A stretch of 64,000 nucleotides of DNA from Bifidobacterium sp. ESL0775 (GCF_029395475.1 NZ_CP113917.1:682001-746000); one strand, 5' to 3'; shown: positions 54,199-62,673, counted from the stretch's first letter. The notes: generated by a model not told the origin, from the sequence alone. A program made the numbers and translations.

Positions 54199-55350
54199 AT
54201 GGAGATGAAGGGACGCAGGAAGAAGAGCCGTCGTACCGGTGCGCAGATCCTGGTGGTGCATACGAAGCGTGGCCAGCGGTTGGACTATCCGCGTGCGCAA
54301 TGGCTGGCTGACAGCCCGTCTCCTGTCCTGTTGCCATTTTCCTACGAATCGAAGAAAAGCAAGGACATCCTGCGTTATGACATCACCGGTCTGCCGACAA
54401 TCGTGGAATATCTGGGTATGAGGATTTCGCGGAACCAGTATGTTTCGCTTTTGAGCTCGATAGGGGAGCTGGGGCAGTTGTGCGCTTCGACGAATCTGCC
54501 CATGGACATGGTGCAATTCGAAGAAAAAGACGTGTACGTGCGCGGAACGGACCTCGTGTTTTGCTGCCTGCCTGTTGAAAAGACCGAGCCTGAGGGCGCG
54601 CAGGTCCTTCAGCTGTTGAGGTTCCTTTCGGATGGATCCAATGTGCATTTCGTCAATCCGGATGATTCGGCGATGACCGAAGTGACGCTGGACTTCGTGC
54701 GTCGGCACCGGATTTTTTCGTCGTTCGAATACGACCAGTGGCTGGCGAAGAGTTTTGAGACTGATTCCGGCGATACCGTCGAGGAGGCCTCTGCAAAGCC
54801 AGGCGAGCCGGATGATGAGAAGGGCGCGGCATTCGACCCGTTTGTGGCATTGCCCTCCGACGAGATCGTCAACCCGCTTCAGGCCGGTCGTCTCGGTATC
54901 GTCACCCCGAACAATGGCTGGGGCGGTTCCAGTCCGGCACGTCCCCTGCAAACGCCGGCTTTGCGAGGCCCCGCCACCACTTCCACCCATGTTGCTGGTA
55001 TGGATAACACCTATCTGCTGGGGGACACGGGAGCGGCCGGTGGCATGCAGCGGGTTCCCACTTTCAGCATCGTGCGTAACAGGGACGGTTCGCGTCTGTG
55101 CGCGGCGGTTGGCAGCGTGGTCATTGGGCGCTCGCCACATTGCGGGGCGCGGGTCCGTGGAGCCAAAGACATCAGCCGCCAGCACGCCATGGTCACGGAT
55201 CTGGGCTCTGACCGCTTTGAGATCCGGGATCTTGGCTCTACCAACGGCACCAAGGTACGCGGAATCATACTTCGCAATGGACAGAAAACCGAGATCTCCT
55301 TGCGTGAGGATTTCTCCCTGTCCGATGAATTTTTCCATATTGAGCGGTAG
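54199..55350 (+). CDS. DUF6382-FHA protein, type VII component (EssB-like pseudokinase fold)
   Basis: The ATG at 54199 gives 383 residues. The first 200 ('LRYDITGLPTIVEYLGMRIS', 'LCASTNLPMDMVQFEEKDV', 'LVFCCLPVEK') fit DUF6382, a domain with features of the EssB pseudokinase. A Gly/Pro linker leads to a C-terminal FHA domain ('VVIGRSPHCGARVRG', 'ISRQHAMV', 'LGSTNGTKVRG', about 300-370). No membrane helix is evident, unlike EssB. The FHA domain suggests phosphothreonine-dependent assembly with a Ser/Thr kinase. It is probably the EssB stand-in of this locus. Confidence 0.78.
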   Translation: MEMKGRRKKSRRTGAQILVVHTKRGQRLDYPRAQWLADSPSPVLLPFSYESKKSKDILRYDITGLPTIVEYLGMRISRNQYVSLLSSIGELGQLCASTNLPMDMVQFEEKDVYVRGTDLVFCCLPVEKTEPEGAQVLQLLRFLSDGSNVHFVNPDDSAMTEVTLDFVRRHRIFSSFEYDQWLAKSFETDSGDTVEEASAKPGEPDDEKGAAFDPFVALPSDEIVNPLQAGRLGIVTPNNGWGGSSPARPLQTPALRGPATTSTHVAGMDNTYLLGDTGAAGGMQRVPTFSIVRNRDGSRLCAAVGSVVIGRSPHCGARVRGAKDISRQHAMVTDLGSDRFEIRDLGSTNGTKVRGIILRNGQKTEISLREDFSLSDEFFHIER

Positions 55351-55534
55351 TGGACGTTGACGTCTTGTGGGTCTTTTGCATGTGAACAGCGCGATATCGG
55401 GTTGTTTTATGGCTTGTCGAAGCCCCATATCAGGCGTGTAGAACGTTTGCGAGGGTTCTGTGATTTGGCTTTCCAGCGTCGGAACGCCCACGTATACTAG
55501 CCACATTGCATTATCACCTCAGGAGGCACAACTG

Positions 55535-56878
55535 ATGGCTGGAAAATCCGCGAATAATCAGAGCTCGACCGGGATCGAGTATGCGGGAAAGCGCAAATGG
55601 GGTTACGACGTCGAGCAGGTCGACGAGTTCCTCGACCGTGCGCACGAGATGTACGACAAGAACGATGGATCGCTGACGCAGCAGGACATCCAGAGCGCCG
55701 CGTTCACGTTCGCCAAGGGCGGTTATGTCATCGCCGAGGTGGATGCCGCTTTGGCGCGCCTCGAGCATGCGGTGGTCGACAAGAACACCGCGCGCCAGAT
55801 CGCGGGCAACGGCCGCGTGGCGTGGCAGGCCCGGACCCAGCAGATCTACAAAATGGTCAGCGACCACGCGAGGCGCGCTCCCAAAGAACGTTTTATCCGC
55901 GCGGAGAAAAAGCGTCCCGCCTACGACATGAAGCAGGTCGACCGCCTCATCGACCAGATCGTCACCCGCACGTCCGACGATCTGGGCGTCAAGCCGATGA
56001 GCAAAAGCGAGGCGCGCAACCTCGCCGACCTCAACTCCAGCAGCGTCGCCAACGTCATCTTCACTCAGCGCAAGGGCAACCGCGGCTACGACGAGCGCCA
56101 GGTCGATTACTATCTCGACGCCTGCGTCCAGCTCCTGAGCCGCATCGAATCCTATGCGCGCGTCGGCGATTACCCTGAGACTTTGAGCGCCGAAGCGGCT
56201 TCGTCGGCCCAGCCCGCGAGCGTGCCGGTCTCCCCGTTGCCCGCGCAGGTTCCTGTCGCTTCTGAAAACGCTGGCGCCGCCGGTGTGAGCCCGCTGATCG
56301 ACGAGAGCGCCACGGCCTTGTTCGCCGATTCGCAGAAAACCGCATCGCAACCCGGCAAATCCGAGCCGGCCCCGTCGCCTTTCGGCACGTTCCCGCAGAC
56401 CGTACAGCAGGATTTTGACACCTCGGCTCCGGTCTCCTTCGACTTCAACGTATCCGCCGAGAACACCGCCGCGCCGGTGATTCCGGATCTGCCCGACAGC
56501 GCCGTGGCCGCCAGCAATGCGGCGGCGACCCCGCAGAGCCCCGCCTCTGATGCCGCGGCAAACACGGGCGCTGACGGCGATTCGTCGTTGGCCGCCTTGG
56601 CTAGCCTGGCGCACGCCTCGCAAGCCGCGCCGAACAAGGCCGAAACGATTTCGTTCGCCCCGCAGGCGCCGGTGACGCCCGCTCCGGGTGCTCCGTCCGC
56701 GCCTGCTTCGTCGGCCGCATCGCCCTCATCGGCCAAAGACGCATCCACGGCCGATCAGGTGCCGTTCGCCTCGAACGATGGCAATGACGGCGACAACAGC
56801 AACGACATGGACATTCCCAGCCTCTCCTTCCCTGATTTCGGAACCTCGAGCTCCGATGACGAGAAGACCGGCGAGTGA
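55535..56878 (+). CDS. DivIVA-like domain protein with repeated motifs
   Basis: CAGGAGGCACAACTG places the start at 55535 (447 residues). Four spaced segments carry the DivIVA N-terminal pattern: 'GYDVEQVDEFLDRA', 'GYVIAEVDAALARLE', 'AYDMKQVDRLIDQI' and 'GYDERQVDYYLDAC' (within about residues 20-210). The rest is an Ala/Ser/Pro-rich disordered tail. DivIVA/Wag31 proteins bind curved membrane and organise polar growth. This form lacks the long coiled coil of Wag31, so it may be an adaptor rather than a scaffold. Confidence 0.8.
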   Translation: MAGKSANNQSSTGIEYAGKRKWGYDVEQVDEFLDRAHEMYDKNDGSLTQQDIQSAAFTFAKGGYVIAEVDAALARLEHAVVDKNTARQIAGNGRVAWQARTQQIYKMVSDHARRAPKERFIRAEKKRPAYDMKQVDRLIDQIVTRTSDDLGVKPMSKSEARNLADLNSSSVANVIFTQRKGNRGYDERQVDYYLDACVQLLSRIESYARVGDYPETLSAEAASSAQPASVPVSPLPAQVPVASENAGAAGVSPLIDESATALFADSQKTASQPGKSEPAPSPFGTFPQTVQQDFDTSAPVSFDFNVSAENTAAPVIPDLPDSAVAASNAAATPQSPASDAAANTGADGDSSLAALASLAHASQAAPNKAETISFAPQAPVTPAPGAPSAPASSAASPSSAKDASTADQVPFASNDGNDGDNSNDMDIPSLSFPDFGTSSSDDEKTGE

Positions 56879-56920
56879 TTTCACCGGCCAGAGGCTTGCC
56901 CGGCGCAGCCTTTGGCTATC

Positions 56921-58747
56921 ATGAGCACTGTGTCACGTCCACTGTCTAATAAGCGCAACGATATTCCCGCTCCCAACGAGCGGGTTTCGTCTGTTGACGA
57001 CAAAATCGGCGAGGGCGGGACTAAAAGTAATACAAATATTCATGCCAATGCCGACAATTCCGGTCCCGCCGCCCAATCGAAAACGACGTGGAGCCTGGGT
57101 CGCCGCCTGTTGGTGACCATTCCTATTTTCATTGTCCTGTTGGGCATTTTGGTCACCGTCTCGAACCTGACCAGCGTGCCGTGGAAGCGCGAGCCGACTG
57201 GCCAGAGCGTGGCCACGCTCTCGCCCGACACCGCCGTGACGTTCGACAACCCACAAGGCGTGCCGTTGGCGCAAAAAGGCAGTTTCAAGGTCGTCTCGCG
57301 CACGATTAAGCTGAATATCAAACGTCCGTCCACAGGGGAGATTCAGCGTATCGACGTTCTCATCCGCCAGCCGCAGGACCCCGCGGGCGCAGCGACAAAG
57401 CACCCGGGCGTGGTGTTCATGCACGGCGCGGGCTACGGCACCGCCGAGAACAGTTTCGGCGACGTCGCGCAGGACCTTTCGTCCGCTGGGTTCGTCACCG
57501 CCGTGCTCGACAAGCCGGTCTGGTCGACCAACGACCTCACCCGCGATTATCCGGGAAGTGCGAAGGCCTACGACCAGGTCGTACGCTACCTGCGTACGCA
57601 ACAAAACGTCAATCCGGACAAGGTCGGCCTTTACGCGACCTCCGAAAGCACGTGGATTTCGCCCTACGTCATCAAATACGACAAGCGCATCGCCTTCCAG
57701 CTGCTCCTGAGCCCGATGGTTTACGGACCCCGGCAGTCCCTGGGGTTCTTCGTCGGGCAGGATTTCTCGCTGGTCGGCGCGCACAATGGTTACCAGTCCA
57801 TCGTCCGCCGGCTCTTCCACGCTGACACCGAGATGATGGGGCTTCATAATCTCGATTTCCCGATGGACCTGCCCGAGGCCTACGCCGTGCCGACCATGGT
57901 GGTCTACGGCTCCAAGGACGTCCTGACCGCGCAGGTCGAAGGACTGGAGCACATCCTCTATTCCGCCCACCGCGCAGGCAACCAGGACGTGACAGTGCGC
58001 AGCTATTCCGTGGCCAACCACGTCCTGCGTCTCGGCGACGAGGCCGACACCGGCACGCCGTTCGCCGACGAGTACGTGGGCGACGTCATCTCGTGGGCGA
58101 CGGGCACTGTGGCTGGCCTCAAGCAGACCAGCGAGCTGGTCGCCGGCACCACCATCTGCCAGTCCATCGCCGTGCCACTGGAACTCAAGGCCGACCGCAA
58201 CCTCACCATCTACGGCGGCATCGTCAACGTGGGCATGGTAGTGCTGCTCGCCGTGGCCTTGCTCATGGCGTTGGTCGGTTGCGGTATCAAAGCGTTCCGC
58301 CTGGTTCGTCGCAACCCGAACAAGGTGTTCGGCTTCATGCGGGGCTTCGGCGGCGAGCTTGTGGCCGTTACCCTGACGACGCTGGCCACGTTCGTGCTCT
58401 TCGCCGCGGGCCTGGGCCAGGTCATCATGGCCGTGGTCAAGCTCGGCTGGGGCGGCGCTCCCACGGAGGATCCCGGCATGATGTATTGGAGCTGGCCTGT
58501 AATACAAGTGGTCTCTATCCTGGTGGTATGGGCGTGGGCCCGCATCTTGGCGCGTTGCATCGAAGTCGCCCAGAACCGCGGCCTGGCGCAGATCCCGCCG
58601 CGCAAAGGCGCCATCCGCGACGTGGTCAGCGGCCGCGAACCGGTCTTCGCCTCCAAGCGTTTCGGCCGCGTCTTCTTCTGGCTGGTCGCCGCCGCGATGT
58701 TCAGCGTCCTGCTCTTCTTCGCCTTCTGGGGCCTGTTCATCTTCTAG
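56921..58747 (+). CDS. Membrane-anchored alpha/beta hydrolase with C-terminal helices
   Basis: The ATG at 56921 gives 608 residues. A polar N terminus leads to one membrane helix ('LLVTIPIFIVLLGILVTV') and an extracytoplasmic alpha/beta hydrolase: 'GVVFMHGAGYGT' (oxyanion loop), nucleophile Ser in 'GLYATSEST', acid in 'VVYGSKDVLTA' and His in 'SVANHVLRLGD'. Four more helices form the C-terminal 190 residues. The triad is complete although the elbow reads A-T-S-E-S instead of G-x-S-x-G. The substrate is unknown; an envelope acyl or ester bond is plausible. Confidence 0.8.
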   Translation: MSTVSRPLSNKRNDIPAPNERVSSVDDKIGEGGTKSNTNIHANADNSGPAAQSKTTWSLGRRLLVTIPIFIVLLGILVTVSNLTSVPWKREPTGQSVATLSPDTAVTFDNPQGVPLAQKGSFKVVSRTIKLNIKRPSTGEIQRIDVLIRQPQDPAGAATKHPGVVFMHGAGYGTAENSFGDVAQDLSSAGFVTAVLDKPVWSTNDLTRDYPGSAKAYDQVVRYLRTQQNVNPDKVGLYATSESTWISPYVIKYDKRIAFQLLLSPMVYGPRQSLGFFVGQDFSLVGAHNGYQSIVRRLFHADTEMMGLHNLDFPMDLPEAYAVPTMVVYGSKDVLTAQVEGLEHILYSAHRAGNQDVTVRSYSVANHVLRLGDEADTGTPFADEYVGDVISWATGTVAGLKQTSELVAGTTICQSIAVPLELKADRNLTIYGGIVNVGMVVLLAVALLMALVGCGIKAFRLVRRNPNKVFGFMRGFGGELVAVTLTTLATFVLFAAGLGQVIMAVVKLGWGGAPTEDPGMMYWSWPVIQVVSILVVWAWARILARCIEVAQNRGLAQIPPRKGAIRDVVSGREPVFASKRFGRVFFWLVAAAMFSVLLFFAFWGLFIF

Positions 58748-58854
58748 ACGATGTAGAAAATGCCTTCTGTAAGTGTGGGCCGCGCGGCGTATAGGCTGGG
58801 AATATACGGACGCGATTTATTCGGATATCAGTGAATCTGGGGAGGTGGTTTTCA

Positions 58855-59577
58855 GTGGCGTTGTATAAGGACGAAGGCGTGGTGCTGAAAACTGTCAAAC
58901 TGGGGGAGGCGGACCGCATCCTCACGCTGATGACCAAACAGCATGGCAAGGTGCGCGCGGTCGCCAAAGGCGTGCGCCGCACCAAATCGCGCTTTGGCGG
59001 CAGGCTTGAGCCGTTCATGCGCGACGATCTGCTGATCGCCGAGGGCCGTTCGCTCGACGTCGTCTCGCAGGCCGCCTCGATCTCCTCGTACGCCGCCCGC
59101 ATCTGCGTGGATTACGACGCCTACACCGCCGCCAACGTCATCGCCGAGACTACGGACAAGCTTGTCTCCACGGAACATGAGCCCGCGCAAAATCAATACA
59201 TGCTGCTGATCTCCGCGCTTGCCTCTCTCGCCCGTGCGCGTCACCCGGCCGAGGCGATCAGCGATTCCTACGTGATGCGGGCGCTCGCGCAGGCCGGCTG
59301 GACCCCGCGCCTCGCGTCCTGCGCGGTGTGCGGCAAACGCGATGACCTCGATTATTTCTCCGTGGCTTCCGGCGGCATCCTCTGCTCCACGGATCACACG
59401 CCCGATTCCCAACGCATCGACCTCGACGGCCGCGAGCAGATGGAGGCGCTGGTCGAAGGCGACTGGAACGTGCTCGACCGCGCCCCGCTCAAGGCCGAAA
59501 TTCGTCGATTTGTTGAAGAATGGGGAGAATATTACCTCGAACGCCCCATTCGCTCGCTGAAATTGCTAGATTCGTAG
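58855..59577 (+). CDS. recO: DNA repair protein RecO
   Basis: The GTG at 58855 behind GGGGAGG gives 240 residues starting 'ALYKDEGVVLKTVKLGEADRI', the RecO OB-fold. 'VAKGVRRTKSRFGGRLEPF' follows, then a helical domain and a zinc-binding region ('CAVCGK'...'GGILCS'). RecO loads RecA onto SSB-coated DNA with RecR. The adjacency recO-uppS is conserved in actinobacteria. Confidence 0.93.
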   Translation: MALYKDEGVVLKTVKLGEADRILTLMTKQHGKVRAVAKGVRRTKSRFGGRLEPFMRDDLLIAEGRSLDVVSQAASISSYAARICVDYDAYTAANVIAETTDKLVSTEHEPAQNQYMLLISALASLARARHPAEAISDSYVMRALAQAGWTPRLASCAVCGKRDDLDYFSVASGGILCSTDHTPDSQRIDLDGREQMEALVEGDWNVLDRAPLKAEIRRFVEEWGEYYLERPIRSLKLLDS

Positions 59578-59578
59578 T

Positions 59579-60379
59579 ATGGCTTTTGAACACGTGGACT
59601 ATACGTCGCTTGACGTTCCGGCGGCGCCTTTCTCCGACCCTTCGATCATTCCCGACTTCCCGAAAAACAAGGTCCCGCGCCACGTCGGCGTCATCATGGA
59701 CGGCAACGGGCGCTGGGCCCAGCAGCGCGGCATGACCCGCACGCATGGCCACCAGGCGGCCGAACCGGTCGTCTTCGACACCATCGCCGGCGCCATCGAG
59801 GCGGGCGTGCGCTACCTGAGCCTCTATACCTTCTCCACCGAAAACTGGAAGCGCAGCCCGCAGGAGGTCCGCTTCCTCATGGGCTTCTCGCGCGACATCA
59901 TCCATCGCCGCGTCGCCCAGATGGACGAGTGGGGCGTGCGCGTGCGCTGGTCCGGCCGCCGCCCGAGGCTATGGAAATCGGTGATTGATGAGCTCGAGGT
60001 CGCCATGGAGCGCACCAAGCACAATTCGACCATCGACGTGGTCTTCTGCATCAACTACGGCGGCCGTTCCGAGATCGCCGACGCCGCGGCGGCCATCGCG
60101 CGTGAGGTGCGCGACGGCAAGATCAGCGGTGACCGCGTTACCGAGTCGATGATCGCCGACCACCTCTACAACCCCGATATCCCCGATTGCGACCTGGTGA
60201 TCCGCACGTCCGGCGAGCAGCGCACCTCGAACTTCCTGCCATGGGAGGCCGCCTACGCCGAGCTCGACTTCGCCCCCGAGCTGTTCCCGGATTACGGCCG
60301 CGAGGCGCTTTGGCGCTCCATCGACCACTATGTCCACCGCGACCGTCGTTTCGGCGGCGTCAAAAACAAGACAAAATGA
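59579..60379 (+). CDS. uppS: Isoprenyl (undecaprenyl) diphosphate synthase
   Basis: The 266-residue cis-prenyltransferase has 'VGVIMDGNGRWAQ' with catalytic Asp at about residue 40, 'YTFSTENWKRS', 'INYGGRSEI', 'LVIRTSGEQRTSNFLPW' and 'ELFPDYG'. It makes the lipid carrier for peptidoglycan and other wall polymers. It starts one base after the recO stop and is probably co-transcribed. About 30 N-terminal residues precede the conserved domain. Confidence 0.95.
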   Translation: MAFEHVDYTSLDVPAAPFSDPSIIPDFPKNKVPRHVGVIMDGNGRWAQQRGMTRTHGHQAAEPVVFDTIAGAIEAGVRYLSLYTFSTENWKRSPQEVRFLMGFSRDIIHRRVAQMDEWGVRVRWSGRRPRLWKSVIDELEVAMERTKHNSTIDVVFCINYGGRSEIADAAAAIAREVRDGKISGDRVTESMIADHLYNPDIPDCDLVIRTSGEQRTSNFLPWEAAYAELDFAPELFPDYGREALWRSIDHYVHRDRRFGGVKNKTK

Positions 60380-60460
60380 TGATAACCGCGTAAATCCCGT
60401 CAGCCAGGTAACCATATCGTGCGTGGGATTTGTATTTCGTGTCGAATTTATTAGAGTGGA

Positions 60461-60510
60461 AGGGTGCCGGCACGGAGGTTGGTTTGGGTTTATTGTCGTG
60501 CCGGCACCCT
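60461..60510 (+). terminator. Strong hairpin downstream of uppS
   Basis: AGGGTGCCGGCACG (60461-60474) and CGTGCCGGCACCCT (60497-60510) form a perfect 14-bp stem. The tail is GTTGGTTTCC, so termination is plausible but not classic. A second GC-rich hairpin follows at 60614-60643 (GCCGGTCGCGGG against CCCGCGCCGGC). Otherwise nothing is recognised from 60380 to 60690. Confidence 0.65.
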
Positions 60511-60691
60511 GTTGGTTTCCTGACCGGGGTGTTGGATTCCGGGCAGGAAGTCTTGGTTGTGCTCGGGGCCGCCGTGCTGGGTGGTTTCAAGCCAGGTTGG
60601 TTGGGTGTTGGTTGCCGGTCGCGGGTGTGAGGCCCGCGCCGGCGACTTAACAATAGCAATGAGGAAACCAGACAAAATCCGAAAAATAAAA

Positions 60692-60721
60692 CCGGCACAT
60701 CGCGGAGAAGCCACATGCCGG
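60692..60721 (-). terminator. Terminator of the LacI-family gene
   Basis: On the minus strand CCGGCA...TGCCGG forms the stem and is followed by TTTTATTTTTC, 45 bases after the stop codon. Confidence 0.8.
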
Positions 60722-60765
60722 AAGAAAAATCGCCGATTCAACATCGAACCGGAGTCATAACGAAA

Positions 60766-61821
60766 TCAGCCCTTGTTCGCGCCGACCACCGACTCGTTCT
60801 CGATCAGCTGGCAGTGGATGCAGGCGGGGATCGCGGAGTTGATCGGCGGCAGGTCGATGAGGTTCTTGGGAAACGGGTCGTTGCCCAGCGAGCGCTTCTC
60901 AATCAGCGAGACCAGCTTGCACACCGCCCAATAGCCTATTTCGTAATACGGCATGGCGATGGTGGTGAGCTTGGGGGAGAAGGTGTCGGCGACGTTGCTG
61001 TTGTTGCCCACACCGATCACGGAGATGTCCTTGCCCACCGTCAGGCCGCGGCGTGCGGCGCATTCGTAGATGTACCAGGCGCGTGCGTCATCATAGCAGA
61101 AGAAGGCGTCGGGCTTCTCCGTGTCGAAAAGCTCCGAGACGCGGCGCAGGGCCTCGCCATCCTGCGAGACGTTGACCACGAGGTCCTTGTCGAAGCCGAT
61201 CTTGGCCTCCTTGATGGCCTTGCGGTAGCCCTCGATGCGGGTGGCCTGGGCGATGGTCGGCTCGTCGTTGCCGATGTAGGCGATCTTCTTGGCGCCGGCG
61301 TCGATCAGCCTCTTGGTGGCGTCGTAGCCGATGGCGAACTCGTCCGGCTCGACGATGGGGAAGCGGTTGTCGACGGTGTTGGTGGAGATGAGCACGAGCG
61401 GGGAATGGACGAGGTCCTCCGGCACTTCGGTGACCTGGCTGGAAGGCTTGGAATAGAGAAACCCGTCCATGCCGTAGCGCTGGAGCACGTTGATCTGCTC
61501 GGCCTGGCTCGCCGAACCGTCCGTGTCGACGAAGAGGATGATGTAGCCGTAATGGCTTGCGGCGTCCTGCGCGCCCTGGAGGGTCTGCGCAGTGTAGGGA
61601 ATGTTGTAGATGTCTTCGGCGATGAACCCAAGGATGCCGGTCTTGCTGGTGCGCAGGCTTCGGGCCATCGGATTGGGCTTGTAACCCAGCTCATCCGCGA
61701 TCTGCCGCACCTTCGTGGCGATTTTGGGCTTCACACGTCCGGCATCTCTGTTGTTGAGTACCAAGGAGACAGTGGAGATTGAAACTCCGGCCTTCTCCGC
61801 GACGTTTTTCATTGTCAGCAT
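60766..61821 (-). CDS. LacI/GalR family transcriptional regulator
   Basis: The 351-residue protein opens with a LacI helix-turn-helix ('MKNVAEKAGVSISTVSLVLN') and hinge ('MARSLRTSKTGILGFI'), followed by a periplasmic-binding-protein-like sensor domain ('FCYDDARAWYIYE', 'ISVIGVGNNS'). It should bind a sugar or derivative. No sugar operon is adjacent, so its targets are elsewhere or are the genes on either side. The start at 61821 has no clear ribosome binding site; the ATG nine bases later is possible. Confidence 0.93.
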   Translation of the reverse strand: MLTMKNVAEKAGVSISTVSLVLNNRDAGRVKPKIATKVRQIADELGYKPNPMARSLRTSKTGILGFIAEDIYNIPYTAQTLQGAQDAASHYGYIILFVDTDGSASQAEQINVLQRYGMDGFLYSKPSSQVTEVPEDLVHSPLVLISTNTVDNRFPIVEPDEFAIGYDATKRLIDAGAKKIAYIGNDEPTIAQATRIEGYRKAIKEAKIGFDKDLVVNVSQDGEALRRVSELFDTEKPDAFFCYDDARAWYIYECAARRGLTVGKDISVIGVGNNSNVADTFSPKLTTIAMPYYEIGYWAVCKLVSLIEKRSLGNDPFPKNLIDLPPINSAIPACIHCQLIENESVVGANKG

Positions 61822-61908
61822 GGTTTTAAATTTATACCCCTTTGAGGACGAAATAAAACTTCATGACGGCTTTTTGCGTTATCCACCTATTCCGCGGCAA
61901 ACAGTGGT

Positions 61909-62286
61909 TTATTTCGTTTGACTCAGGATTTCGTCAACGAGCTTCTGCTTTTCTTTGATTTGGCCGGAGAAACCAGGGCGGATGTCAAGTTTGAGGGTGA
62001 CGCCGGTGCGATAGCCCTGTTCGGCGAGGACCATCGTCGCGTCGCGCACGGTTTTGAGCACGTCGTCGAGGTCGCCCTCGATGTTGGTGAACATGGCGTT
62101 GGTCTCGTTGGGCAGGCCGGATTCGCGGATGACGTTTACCGCCTGCGCCACGTACTCACTGGCCTCGGAACCGGTGCCTGACGGGGCGATGGCCACTGCG
62201 GCGACGGTGTTGATGTAGGGTTTGCCGGTTTCCGGGTCGGTTGGGACGGTCTGTTTTACGGCGTTGCGGTTGGTTGGGTTGCTCAT
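61909..62286 (-). CDS. MTH1187 family thiamine-binding protein
   Basis: The 125-residue protein matches the MTH1187/YkoF-type thiamine-binding family (formerly DUF77): 'AAVAIAPSGTGSEASEYVAQAV', 'IEGDLDDVLKTV' and 'TLKLDIRPGFSG'. It has about 25 extra N-terminal residues. Such proteins bind thiamine or its precursors and often sit under TPP riboswitches, as here. The ATG follows AAGGAACATACT. The riboswitch is about 135 bases upstream. Confidence 0.88.
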   Translation of the reverse strand: MSNPTNRNAVKQTVPTDPETGKPYINTVAAVAIAPSGTGSEASEYVAQAVNVIRESGLPNETNAMFTNIEGDLDDVLKTVRDATMVLAEQGYRTGVTLKLDIRPGFSGQIKEKQKLVDEILSQTK

Positions 62287-62336
62287 AGTATGTTCCTTGT
62301 TTGTTGTATTGCTTATGATTGTTGAATGGCTATTAT

Positions 62337-62382
62337 GTGGTTATGACCGGCTATGAGAATGGATTGAGGGTCGAATAACCAC
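62337..62382 (-). other. Long-range stem in the leader of the thiamine-binding gene
   Basis: GTGGTTAT (62337-62344) pairs perfectly with ATAACCAC (62375-62382), and the adjoining GACC/GGTC extends the stem with a 2-base bulge. It lies between the riboswitch and the start codon and has no T tail. It may be part of the expression platform. Confidence 0.5.
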
Positions 62383-62420
62383 TTCATGGTAATGAATCAT
62401 GACGTATTGTCCATAAATCG

Positions 62421-62505
62421 CTCCCTACGCTGGTGTTGACCATCAGGTTCAAAGGGTCTGGCGATTTCGCCACTCTCAACCCGCTGCCGGGTTCCCCTGC
62501 TTGCA
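62421..62505 (-). promoter_or_regulatory. TPP riboswitch upstream of the thiamine-binding gene
   Basis: On the minus strand: GGGGAACCC, GGGTTGAGAGTGG, CCAGACCCTTTGAACCTGA, TCAACACCAGCG and TAGGGAG, matching the THI-box consensus closely. It shares these blocks with the riboswitch at 20650-20750. Confidence 0.93.
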
Positions 62506-62643
62506 GTTGTACGGTAGGTGGCCGCACGGACATACTGACGTATTCGACGAGCCAATTGAAAGTTCGAAATCGTAGAAATACTTTATTCAAGACGCGTTAA
62601 TCACGGTACTTTGCGCGGTTGTTCTACATCGGTTCTTTAGGTT

Positions 62644-62672
62644 TTGACAGTTTTTTCGGGTTATGGTATTTT
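62644..62672 (+). promoter_or_regulatory. Strong sigma-A-type promoter for the secreted protein
   Basis: TTGACA (62644-62649) is a perfect -35 box; 17 bases later TATTTT (62667-62672) matches the -10 box in four of six positions. Confidence 0.7.
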
Positions 62673-62673
62673 C

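Noticed and set aside
25588..60510. AGGGTGCCG hairpins at 25588 and 60461 as a repeat family
   Set aside because: Only a 9-base stem core is shared and both lie at gene ends; convergent GC-rich terminators explain this better than a mobile repeat.
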